DNA of 5,545 nt, taken from Bryobacteraceae bacterium (GTDB taxonomy: Bacteria; Acidobacteriota; Terriglobia; Bryobacterales; Bryobacteraceae). Under the pieces are notes generated by a model. That model saw only the letters and a list, made by a program, of their open reading frames with translations, ran no database searches and was not told the origin of the DNA. Location of the stretch: contig JAICMB010000257.1 in NCBI GenBank assembly GCA_025929455.1, positions 1-5,545 of the forward strand, read 5' to 3'. Position numbers and translations under genes: made by a program. Shown piece by piece: positions 1 to 5,545 of this stretch. The first letter of the stretch is position 1. The number at the start of each line of letters is the position of its first letter.

Positions 1-592
1 CGATGCCGGCCTGATCGGCGGGATCCGCTTGCGGCTCGCGCGCGCGAGCGAAGTGTTCGAACTCGATGCTGCTTGGAAACGCATGCATGTCCTGATGCTG
101 CCCGCGCTTGGCCTCGAACAGGCTTTGGCCTCCCGTGAACACCAGCGACGCGCGGCGGAACAGCTCTTTCTCGCGATCATGCAGCAGCGCCGGCGCGTCC
201 TTAAAGCCGGACAACTCGTCCATGCAGTCGTACACAACCACGGGCGCGTCGATATGCCCGCTGAAGCCGAGCGCCATCGGTGTGTAAAACCAGAGCACCT
301 CGGCATCGATCTCTTTTTCGCGAATCACGCGGTCGAGCAACTGCCTCTGCTCGCGCTCCAACTCCTCCGCACGCACGTCGTTGTGAATGTGTGGCGCGAT
401 GATATGAACGCCGGAGTCAGCGTCAATGAATTCCTTGTAGTGCGTGGGCTCGTCGGAGCGAAACGGCTCTTCGATGTAAAACACGCGGTACTCTCGCGCG
501 AAGCGGCTCATCAGGTGCTGCGGCCGCTGGTAGACAAATCCCCACCTCAGGTGGGACAAACACAGAAAATCGCGTTGGTTATTATTGCGCAT
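1..592 (-). CDS. Glycosyltransferase, GT-B/GT4-like, N-terminal part (3' end outside window)
   Basis: The first 197 codons of a glycosyltransferase are visible; the gene continues past base 1. The product probably transfers a sugar from a nucleotide sugar to a glycan or lipid acceptor at the cytoplasmic side; donor and acceptor are unknown. Near the N terminus it has the segment LSHLRWGFVYQRPQHLMSRF (residues 12-31), familiar from a group of bacterial GT4-like transferases. YIEEPF (39-44), VYDCMDELSGF (120-130) and a Rossmann-like end, LVFTGGQSLFEAK (150-162) then HAFPSSIEFEHF (170-181), fit the N-terminal half of a GT-B fold and the linker to the donor-binding half. No signal peptide or membrane segment is seen. 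The ATG at 592-590 is chosen because it is the first in-frame start and leaves only seven residues before the conserved core. It lies inside the end of the glycosidase gene (11-base overlap) and has no clear Shine-Dalgarno, so translation is probably coupled. The family call is firm; the exact sugar is not. Confidence 0.88.
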   Translation of the reverse strand, partial: MRNNNQRDFLCLSHLRWGFVYQRPQHLMSRFAREYRVFYIEEPFRSDEPTHYKEFIDADSGVHIIAPHIHNDVRAEELEREQRQLLDRVIREKEIDAEVLWFYTPMALGFSGHIDAPVVVYDCMDELSGFKDAPALLHDREKELFRRASLVFTGGQSLFEAKRGQHQDMHAFPSSIEFEHFARAREPQADPADQAGI

Positions 593-1781
593 TGGTATGA
601 ATCGAGTAAGGATCGGGATCGTTCATGGAAACCGCGAAGCGCGTCTCCGGCGTTCGCAAGGTTTCACGGAATAGCTTCGTTTGCAGGCGCAGTTCGCGCG
701 CCAGCGGTTCGTACACAGGTCGCACGCCGTCACCGTTCGCAAGATCGAACAACCCGTTCGGGCAGTAGCGGTCGTCGGCCCAGCCGTGATGGTTCAGAAT
801 CGGATATAAACAGATGCCGCCGACTGGCACGCCCGCATCTATGGCCTCGCGCACCTCGGCGGAAACATAGCCCAGCCACGCCGGACGGTAATCGCCCTCA
901 ATGCCCGTTTCGGCGACGAATAACGGACGGCGGTAGCGCTCCCAAAATTCACGCAGGATATGACTGAACGGCCGGTACAGCGGATGAAACGCGTACAGTG
1001 TCAGGCCTTCATGAATCCACTCGTTGTTGTAATAAAAATTCAGTCCTAAAATGTCGAGGTATTTCGGATCGCCGCCCAGCTCCGGCGCGGCCCGCCCGGT
1101 CAGCATGTCGAGCGCTTGAAACTGCGCACGCCGGTAATTCTCCGCGGCGGCGCGGTCCTGCGGCCGCTTAGGATCCGCGACGATATGAATCGCGGGTTCG
1201 CATTGCACGAGACGCGCATGCGGCGCGACATCGCGTATTGCCTCGATCGCCGCGATGGCCGCTCGAATCATTTGTGCCTTGATCTCCGCGTCGCGCCCCG
1301 TTGCAAACGGATTCAGAAAACCCGCATCGCCGCCGCCCCAAGCGACAAACGAAGGCTCATTCACTGGCGACAGCAGCGGCATCTCGCCGGTCTCGTTCAC
1401 CAGCAGGCGCGTAAACGCCCCGGCCAGCTTTGAAAAGCGGGTCACGAACTCGGCGGAGAAAATATCCAAGCCCTCCGGCCATCCGTAATGGAAAACGTCC
1501 CAGATGACGCTTACGCCGGCCCGGCGCGCCGCGCCGATCATCGGCCTTACCGACGAAAAATCGTACTGGCCCGCCGCGCGCTCAATCAGGTGCCAGCGGA
1601 TGCCGTCCCGAACGGTGTTCATGCCGAACTGTTTCACTGCGCGGTAGTCCTGCTCCGCTAGCTCGTCATGCCGGGTCGCGTGGATAATATCGAGCCGCTG
1701 GCCGTTGCGGCGGCAGTGCGACGAGCATTCAAACCCGGCCAGGAAAAAAGAATCGAAGAGCATCGGCCGCGTCCCGCTCAC
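582..1781 (-). CDS. Glycoside hydrolase-like protein, GH1/clan GH-A type (beta-glucosidase-like)
   Basis: A 399-residue putative retaining glycosidase with a (beta/alpha)8-barrel pattern. The barrel begins with GFECS (16-20) and an RLD segment (29-31). It continues with [16 protein letters not shown] (62-67 region), a strand at [11 protein letters not shown] (92-102), the acid/base motif VNEP (140-143, Glu142), [10 protein letters not shown] (246-255), the probable nucleophile in FVAETG (288-293, Glu291), and a C-terminal [13 protein letters not shown] segment (326-338). Both catalytic glutamates are present, so it should be active. It is shorter than typical GH1 enzymes (about 440-480 residues) and has no signal peptide, which points to a cytoplasmic role on an intracellular glycoside or glycan precursor. 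The GTG start at 1781 gives a 4-base GTGA overlap with the dehydrogenase stop; Met7 (1763) is an alternative start. It ends with tandem TAA TAA stops (584-579). Members of this group are often annotated as beta-glucosidase; the true substrate is unknown. Confidence 0.85.
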   Translation of the reverse strand: MSGTRPMLFDSFFLAGFECSSHCRRNGQRLDIIHATRHDELAEQDYRAVKQFGMNTVRDGIRWHLIERAAGQYDFSSVRPMIGAARRAGVSVIWDVFHYGWPEGLDIFSAEFVTRFSKLAGAFTRLLVNETGEMPLLSPVNEPSFVAWGGGDAGFLNPFATGRDAEIKAQMIRAAIAAIEAIRDVAPHARLVQCEPAIHIVADPKRPQDRAAAENYRRAQFQALDMLTGRAAPELGGDPKYLDILGLNFYYNNEWIHEGLTLYAFHPLYRPFSHILREFWERYRRPLFVAETGIEGDYRPAWLGYVSAEVREAIDAGVPVGGICLYPILNHHGWADDRYCPNGLFDLANGDGVRPVYEPLARELRLQTKLFRETLRTPETRFAVSMNDPDPYSIHTNAQ

Positions 1782-2944
1782 GGCTTCAGCACGACCTTAA
1801 TGCAGTCTTCTTTTTTGTCGCGGAAGGTGCGGTACGCGCCGGGCGCATCGTCGATCGAAAAATGATGTGTGATGACAAAACTCGGATCGATCGCGCCTTT
1901 TTCGATGAGGTCCATCAGCTTCGGTATGTACCGGTGTACGTGTGTCTGGCCCATTTTTAAGGTCAAGCCTTTCGCAAACGCCGCGCCCATCGGAAATTTG
2001 TCGAGGAAACCACCGTAAACGCCCGGGATGGAAACAATCCCGCCTTTGCCGCACGCCTGAATGGCCTGCCGCAGCGCGTGCGAGCGGTCGCTCTCCATCA
2101 TCAGCGCCGTTTTCGCTTTGTCGTACAACGCGTCGACGGTCGTGCCATGCGCCTCCATCCCGACCGCGTCGATGCAGGCGTCCGGACACATGCCGCCGGT
2201 CATGTCGCGCAGCTTTTCCACAACATCCACGTCTTGATAGTTCAGCGTTTCGGCGCCGCTCGCCTGCCGCGCAAGCTCCAGTCGCTCGGGGAAACGGTCG
2301 AGCGCAATGACGCGCCCGGCGCCGAGTAGCAACGCGCTCTGAATCGCGAACTGGCCCACCGGACCGCAGCCCCACACAGCGATTGTTTGGCCCGGTTCAA
2401 TATCGCAGTTCTCCGCGGCCATGTAGCCGGTCGGAAAAATGTCGCTCAGGAAAAGGACCTGCTCATCGCTCAGCGACTCCGGCGCTTTAAAACAACCGAA
2501 GTCCGCGAACGGTACGCGCACATATTGCGCCTGGCCGCCGGCGTATCCGCCATAGAGATGTGAATAACCGAACAGACCGCCGCCCGCTTGCCCATACAAG
2601 TTTTCGAGCATCCAGGCGTTAGGGTTGGAGTTGTCGCACAGCGCGGTCAGGCCCTGGCGGCAGTAGAAGCACTGTCCGCACGCGATACAAAACGGAACCA
2701 CCACACGGTCGCCGCGCCGTAACCCGTTCTCCTTTCCAACCTCGACCACCTCACCCATGAATTCATGGCCAAGGATGTCGCCTTTCTCCATGGTCGGAAT
2801 GAATCCGTCGTATAGATGCAGGTCCGATCCGCAAATCGCGGTAGCGGTAATGCGCAGGATGGCATCTCGCGCATTCAGGATTTTCGGGTCGGGAACGGTT
2901 TCGACGCGCACGTCTTCAGTTCCGTACCAGCAAACTGCTTTCAT
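1778..2944 (-). CDS. Zinc-dependent alcohol dehydrogenase, formaldehyde dehydrogenase-like (MDR superfamily)
   Basis: A 388-residue medium-chain zinc dehydrogenase that should oxidise an alcohol or aldehyde adduct (or reduce an aldehyde) with NAD(H) in the cytoplasm. The N-terminal GroES-like catalytic domain carries CGSD (Cys38) and GHE (His60, Glu61) of the catalytic zinc site. Asp168 in LSDIFPTG is the probable third ligand, as in Pseudomonas formaldehyde dehydrogenase. Structural-zinc cysteines are Cys89, Cys92, Cys95 and Cys103. The Rossmann domain has GCGPVG (192-197), and Asp216 after the second strand favours NAD over NADP. The C-terminal AVGMEAHG and [13 protein letters not shown] segments are typical of the FDH-like subgroup, and the length is normal for it. 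ATG at 2944 is preceded by a good Shine-Dalgarno (GGAAAGG, 6-base spacer). It is the first gene of the operon with the glycosidase and glycosyltransferase. The real substrate is not evident; despite the family name, activity on formaldehyde is unproven. Confidence 0.95.
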   Translation of the reverse strand: MKAVCWYGTEDVRVETVPDPKILNARDAILRITATAICGSDLHLYDGFIPTMEKGDILGHEFMGEVVEVGKENGLRRGDRVVVPFCIACGQCFYCRQGLTALCDNSNPNAWMLENLYGQAGGGLFGYSHLYGGYAGGQAQYVRVPFADFGCFKAPESLSDEQVLFLSDIFPTGYMAAENCDIEPGQTIAVWGCGPVGQFAIQSALLLGAGRVIALDRFPERLELARQASGAETLNYQDVDVVEKLRDMTGGMCPDACIDAVGMEAHGTTVDALYDKAKTALMMESDRSHALRQAIQACGKGGIVSIPGVYGGFLDKFPMGAAFAKGLTLKMGQTHVHRYIPKLMDLIEKGAIDPSFVITHHFSIDDAPGAYRTFRDKKEDCIKVVLKP

Positions 2945-3163
2945 TGCCGTCCTTTCCGCTAAAAGACCTGTGCTCGCGCGGACCCTCGAAACCTCACATT
3001 TAAGACAGGTTTAGGTCCTGCCCGCGTCCGCGACGGACCAATAGTGAGACTACAAGGGTTTTGAAAGAGTTTCGCGCTGGTGGAAAATGTAATTGATACA
3101 AAAACTTAAACTTACGGGAAATCACCTGAAACAAATCCGCTTAGGCGCGATGGACGCACGCGT
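2945..3163. promoter_or_regulatory. Divergent intergenic region between the two operons, with short inverted repeats
   Basis: These 219 bases separate the start of the minus-strand operon from the plus-strand yihY-like gene, so both promoters should lie here. A perfect small palindrome, GTCCG-CGA-CGGAC, sits at 3026-3038. ACCTGT at 2966-2971 is matched by its inverse ACAGGT at 3005-3010, about 39 bases apart centre to centre. The segment from about 3061 to 3120 is clearly more AT-rich than its surroundings. TTGAAA at 3061-3066 is a possible -35 for the plus strand, but no good -10 follows at the right distance. No open reading frame of note was found. The promoter role is inferred from gene arrangement; the individual boxes are not identified. 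Confidence 0.4.
2951..2957 (-). promoter_or_regulatory. Ribosome binding site of the alcohol dehydrogenase gene
   Basis: On the minus strand GGAAAGG lies 6 bases before the ATG at 2944. It is the only strong Shine-Dalgarno in the minus-strand operon. The two following genes start within their upstream neighbours without a comparable site, which fits entry of ribosomes here and coupling downstream. Confidence 0.75.
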
Positions 3164-4183
3164 GTGACGCGCCAGCATGGAAACAGTGACAACGAACCCG
3201 GCGTCCTCCCTGACGTGGAACGGCCGCGCCTTAATATGTTCCGTCCGCTCTTGACATTGCGGCCTGCGGACGTTTGGCTGCTATTAAGGCTGACCGTTTC
3301 GGAGTGGGTGAACGATCGCGCTCCGCGGTTGGGCGCATCGCTGGCCTTTTACACGGCCCTCTCCATCGCCCCCTTGCTCGTCATCATGCTGGCGATCGCT
3401 GGGTTCGTGTACGGGCAGAAGATCGTGCAATCGCAGTTGCTGTGGCAGGTGCGCGACCTGATCGGTCCCGAGGGCGCGAACGCGGTGCAAGGCCTCCTCG
3501 TCGCATCGCACCACCGCGTCAGCGGCACCGTCGCCACGGTGCTCGGCGTCGCTACATTGATGTTCGGCGCGTCGTCGGTAATGGCGGAGTTGACCGACGC
3601 ATTAAATACGATCTGGCACGTTGAATATCCAAACGAAGGCGGGCTCAAGAACATCTGGCGAATCGTCACCCATCGCGTGCGGTCTTTTCTGATGGTGATC
3701 GGGGTCGGGTTGCTGCTTCTGTTGTCCCTGTTGAGCGGCGCGGTGCTCGCGGCGGCCATCGCGTTTTTTCGCGACCTGTTACCCGTATCCGCGTGGCTGC
3801 TGGAATCGATCAATTTCATCGTGACTCTGGTCGTCACGACGTTTGTGTTCGCACTCGTCTACAAAGTGGTTCCGCGCGTGCGGTTGCAATGGAGCGATGT
3901 AAGCGTGGGGGCCTGCGCCACCGCGCTGCTGTTTACCGTTGGTAAAATCCTGATCGCTTTATATCTCGGGCGCGCGGCCATCGCATCGAGCTACGGGGCC
4001 GCGGGATCGTTCTTTGTAACTTTGCTTTGGGTTTACTATTCCGCGCAAATTTTCTTTTTTGGCGCGGAATTTACGAAGGTATATACGGAGCGTTTCGGGT
4101 CGCAATACCGCGCGCGCGAGCATTCGCATTCGCAGTCGGCGAGCCATGCCGAGCCCGAACTCTCCGGAATCGAAAGGCGGTAA
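3164..4183 (+). CDS. YihY/virulence factor BrkB family inner-membrane protein
   Basis: A 339-residue polytopic membrane protein of the YihY/BrkB (formerly 'ribonuclease BN') family. The biochemical function of the family is not settled; the RNase assignment in E. coli was wrong. Six hydrophobic segments fall near residues 57-83, 120-140, 173-200, 212-236, 246-268 and 276-300. The family hallmarks are present: APRLGASLAFYTALSIAPLL (53-72), ELTDALNTIW (142-151), YKVVPRVRLQW (233-243), and the end SSYGAAGSFFVTLLWVYYSA (275-294) followed by FFGAEFTKVY (298-307). The tail after residue 312 is short, polar and rich in Ser/His/Glu. The start is uncertain: the GTG at 3164 gives the longest form, but the ATG at 3236 (Met25) gives an N terminus closer to typical relatives. 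Neither has a strong Shine-Dalgarno. The stop is 3 bases before the next gene, whose ribosome site lies inside this one, so the two form an operon. Confidence 0.93.
   Translation: MTRQHGNSDNEPGVLPDVERPRLNMFRPLLTLRPADVWLLLRLTVSEWVNDRAPRLGASLAFYTALSIAPLLVIMLAIAGFVYGQKIVQSQLLWQVRDLIGPEGANAVQGLLVASHHRVSGTVATVLGVATLMFGASSVMAELTDALNTIWHVEYPNEGGLKNIWRIVTHRVRSFLMVIGVGLLLLLSLLSGAVLAAAIAFFRDLLPVSAWLLESINFIVTLVVTTFVFALVYKVVPRVRLQWSDVSVGACATALLFTVGKILIALYLGRAAIASSYGAAGSFFVTLLWVYYSAQIFFFGAEFTKVYTERFGSQYRAREHSHSQSASHAEPELSGIERR
4173..4180 (+). promoter_or_regulatory. Ribosome binding site of the glycine-zipper protein gene
   Basis: AAAGGCGG lies just before the yihY-like stop codon, 6 bases before the ATG at 4187 (9 bases when measured from the AAAGG core). 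It fixes the start of the downstream gene and shows that the two genes are arranged for co-translation from one message. Confidence 0.65.
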
Positions 4184-4186
4184 TCA

Positions 4187-4678
4187 ATGGCGCAGCGCGT
4201 CATCGGTGTATTCGATCGTTTTCTCAACGCGGAGGACGCTCTCGATGCGTTGAAAGAAGCGGGGTTCGAAAGTAATTGCATCAGCATCGTCGCGCGGCAG
4301 GATAAGGCGAGCGAACACGTCAAGCGGAACGATACCGGCGCGGGCATCGGCGCAGGCGCGGCTATCGGTGGCATTGCGGGATTGATTGCGGGCCTGGCGG
4401 CGCTCGCGGTGCCCGGTATTGGCGCTGTCATCATCGGTGGACCGCTTGGGGCGGCCTTGGGCGGTCTGGGCGTAGGCGCGGCCGCCGGCAGCATCACGGG
4501 CGCATTAACGGGGATGAACATTCCGGAGGACGACGCCAATTATTACGCCGAAACAGTGCGTAATGGGGGAGCCCTGTTGTTGGTCGATAGCTCAGATACG
4601 GCAGCGGCGCGCGACATTCTTCAAACGCATGGCGCCGTGCGAGTAACGGAAGGAAGCGCTACAGAACCGCGCGCCTAA
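4187..4678 (+). CDS. Glycine-zipper protein with general stress protein 17M-like N terminus
   Basis: A 163-residue protein in three parts. Residues 1-48 (RVIGVFDRFLNAEDALDALK, then a strand at CISIVAR) resemble the small alpha/beta fold of general stress protein 17M/YflT-type domains. Residues 50-110 form a long Gly/Ala-rich hydrophobic stretch with GxxxG-type spacing (for example GAGIGAGAAIGG, GIAGLIAGLAAL, GAALGGLGVGAAAG) and a central Pro76. This fits a hairpin of two membrane-embedded glycine-zipper helices. Residues 115-155 (YYAETVRNGGALLLVDSS, then a helix and VRVTE) look like the second half of the alpha/beta fold, so the hydrophobic block appears inserted into a soluble domain. Proteins of this layout are usually annotated as general stress or hypothetical membrane proteins, and no biochemical activity is established. 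It is the second gene of an operon with the YihY/BrkB gene, which fits a role at the inner membrane under stress (inference). The ATG start is supported by a good ribosome site. Confidence 0.85.
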   Translation: MAQRVIGVFDRFLNAEDALDALKEAGFESNCISIVARQDKASEHVKRNDTGAGIGAGAAIGGIAGLIAGLAALAVPGIGAVIIGGPLGAALGGLGVGAAAGSITGALTGMNIPEDDANYYAETVRNGGALLLVDSSDTAAARDILQTHGAVRVTEGSATEPRA

Positions 4679-4799
4679 GGGCCCACTCCTGCCACGTGGG
4701 TACCGTTCAGCCGTACGCGTTGCCCGGTCGGATCACGCGGCACCCGCTGGTATTTAGACGGTCAGTATTCGCCGAAATTTTACACAAATCGCATAAAGC

Positions 4800-4828
4800 T
4801 TGACAGCCGGCCCGCCGGATGATAACAG
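4800..4828 (+). promoter_or_regulatory. Candidate sigma-70-type promoter for the gamma-glutamyltransferase gene
   Basis: A perfect -35 box TTGACA (4800-4805) is followed after 17 bases by TAACAG (4823-4828), a moderate -10 match. Transcription would begin near 4835, about 28 bases before the ATG at 4863. The spacer contains the inverted repeat CCGGC-CC-GCCGG (4807-4818), a possible site for a regulator between the two boxes. The upstream 4775-4799 stretch is AT-rich, like an UP element. The call rests on sequence match only. Confidence 0.45.
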
Positions 4829-4862
4829 TCAAAGGCATTATGTATTCGCATGGGTGCTTTTG

Positions 4863-5545
4863 ATGAACCATTTGCCGGTAACCATATCCGCGCTACGAAT
4901 TACCTCGTTTTGCTTCGTTGCGGCATGGTTGTCGCATGCGCAAGGCCGCGACTATGGCCGCTCAATGGTCGTCTCGCAGCAGGGCATCGTCGCAACGGCC
5001 CAGGCGCTTGCGTCCGAGGCCGGCGTACAGATTCTGGCGCGCGGCGGCTCGGCGGTGGATGCGGCAATTGCCGCAAATGCCGTGCTCGCCGTGACGGAAC
5101 CGATGATGGATGGCATCGGCGGCGATTTCTTCGCCATCCACTGGTCGGCCGCGACGGGAAAGCTGACCGGGATCAACAGCTCCGGACCGGCGCCCCAGGC
5201 GTTGACGCCGGAGTTTCTCGCGAAAGCCGGCATAACGAAAATGCCGGGCCACGGGATCCACAGCGTTACGGTGCCGGGGGCCGTGGCGGGTTGGGCGGCA
5301 ATGCACAAGCGCTACGGAAAGTTGCCTTGGCGAGATCTGTTTGAATCCGCGATTGCATACGCGCAGCAGGGCTTTCCCGTGCCGGAAGTTATCCAACTGG
5401 AGTGGGCCGACCCCGTCGCGGTCAAGATGATTCGCGAGAACCGCGAATCGAGCCGCGTATTTCTTCCAAACGGCAGGCCGCCCGATGTAGGCGAGCTCTT
5501 CCGCAATCCCGATCTCGCAAAGGCCTTCCGTAACCTTGCGGACCA
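4863..5545 (+). CDS. ggt: Gamma-glutamyltransferase family protein, exported, N-terminal part (3' end outside window)
   Basis: About 227 codons of a GGT-family (Ntn-hydrolase) precursor; the gene runs off the right edge. Classical members cleave or transfer the gamma-glutamyl group of glutathione in the periplasm after self-cleavage before a catalytic Thr, which would lie beyond the window. Residues 1-26 look like a signal peptide: Arg12, a hydrophobic core around ITSFCFVAAWL (13-23), and SHA before Gln27 as a likely cleavage site. The family pattern follows: GIVATAQALASEAG (41-54), ILARGGSAVDAAIAANAVL (57-75), TEPMMDGIGGDFF (78-90), then a VPGAVAGW block and the RYGKLPW segment. Where E. coli Ggt has DFREMAP, with the carboxylate-binding Arg114, this protein has NSSGPAP (105-111), so Arg and Glu are missing. 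This suggests a YwrD-like or other acylase-type branch with a different substrate. The ATG at 4863 is the start giving the signal peptide; its Shine-Dalgarno is weak. The gene symbol is at family level only. Confidence 0.93.
   Translation, partial: MNHLPVTISALRITSFCFVAAWLSHAQGRDYGRSMVVSQQGIVATAQALASEAGVQILARGGSAVDAAIAANAVLAVTEPMMDGIGGDFFAIHWSAATGKLTGINSSGPAPQALTPEFLAKAGITKMPGHGIHSVTVPGAVAGWAAMHKRYGKLPWRDLFESAIAYAQQGFPVPEVIQLEWADPVAVKMIRENRESSRVFLPNGRPPDVGELFRNPDLAKAFRNLAD

Noticed and set aside
29..967. 312-codon open frame on the plus strand
   Set aside because: It is antisense to the glycosyltransferase and the glycosidase, whose family motifs are unmistakable. The translation is rich in Arg/His/Ala with no recognisable motif, as expected for a shadow frame in GC-rich DNA.
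1797..2375. 192-codon second frame within the alcohol dehydrogenase gene on the minus strand
   Set aside because: It is an Arg-rich out-of-frame translation of the dehydrogenase; the dehydrogenase frame is intact from start to stop, so this is neither a frameshift nor a separate gene.
2686..2689. Extra cysteine (Cys86) beside the structural-zinc cysteines of the dehydrogenase as a possible altered metal site
   Set aside because: All four standard structural-zinc cysteines are present at normal spacing, so a single additional Cys is most simply a neutral substitution.
3061..3090. TTGAAA as -35 of a plus-strand promoter
   Set aside because: At 16-18 bases downstream there is only an AAAATG/AAATGT sequence, a poor -10; too weak to list as a promoter.
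4682..4700. Possible terminator after the glycine-zipper gene (CCCAC, 9-base loop, GTGGG)
   Set aside because: The stem is only 5 bp and no T-run follows, so it does not meet the usual form of an intrinsic terminator.
4850..5344. 164-codon plus-strand frame starting at ATG 4850
   Set aside because: It overlaps the GGT gene in another frame, giving a Gly/Arg-rich translation without motifs. The frame from 4863 gives a signal peptide and clear GGT family blocks.

Overview
The window is a stretch of ordinary, gene-dense bacterial chromosome of fairly high GC (roughly 55-60% by eye). GTG starts, 4-base gene overlaps, a Sec-type signal peptide on the last gene and the protein families present suggest a Gram-negative environmental bacterium, for example from Proteobacteria or Acidobacteriota. 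The sequence alone does not fix the phylum. I see no mobile element, CRISPR array, tRNA or rRNA.

Left half, minus strand (2944 down to 1): a tightly packed three-gene operon, read right to left. It holds a zinc-dependent, NAD-type alcohol dehydrogenase of the formaldehyde-dehydrogenase-like group (1778-2944), a cytoplasmic glycosidase-like protein resembling GH1/clan GH-A (582-1781), and the N-terminal half of a GT-B/GT4-like glycosyltransferase that leaves the window at base 1 (1-592). The first junction is a GTGA overlap. The second is an 11-base overlap in which the transferase ATG lies inside the end of the glycosidase gene. The three products are therefore probably made together, and a role in synthesis or trimming of a glycan or glycoside is the natural guess. 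The substrate is unknown.

Middle (2945-3163): a 219-bp divergent intergenic region that must carry the promoter of the minus-strand operon and that of the plus-strand pair. It has short inverted repeats but no strong sigma-70 box pair.

Right half, plus strand: a YihY/BrkB-family inner-membrane protein (3164-4183) is followed after 3 bases by a small glycine-zipper protein that looks like a general-stress-protein 17M-type domain with a hydrophobic insert (4187-4678). These two look like a membrane/stress operon. A 184-bp gap with a TTGACA-type promoter candidate then leads to an exported gamma-glutamyltransferase-family enzyme (from 4863), cut by the right edge after about 227 codons. Its visible part lacks the arginine that binds the substrate carboxylate in classical GGTs.

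The most noteworthy points are the coupled dehydrogenase-glycosidase-glycosyltransferase operon and the atypical GGT. Every gene falls in a known family, so no wholly novel system is evident.
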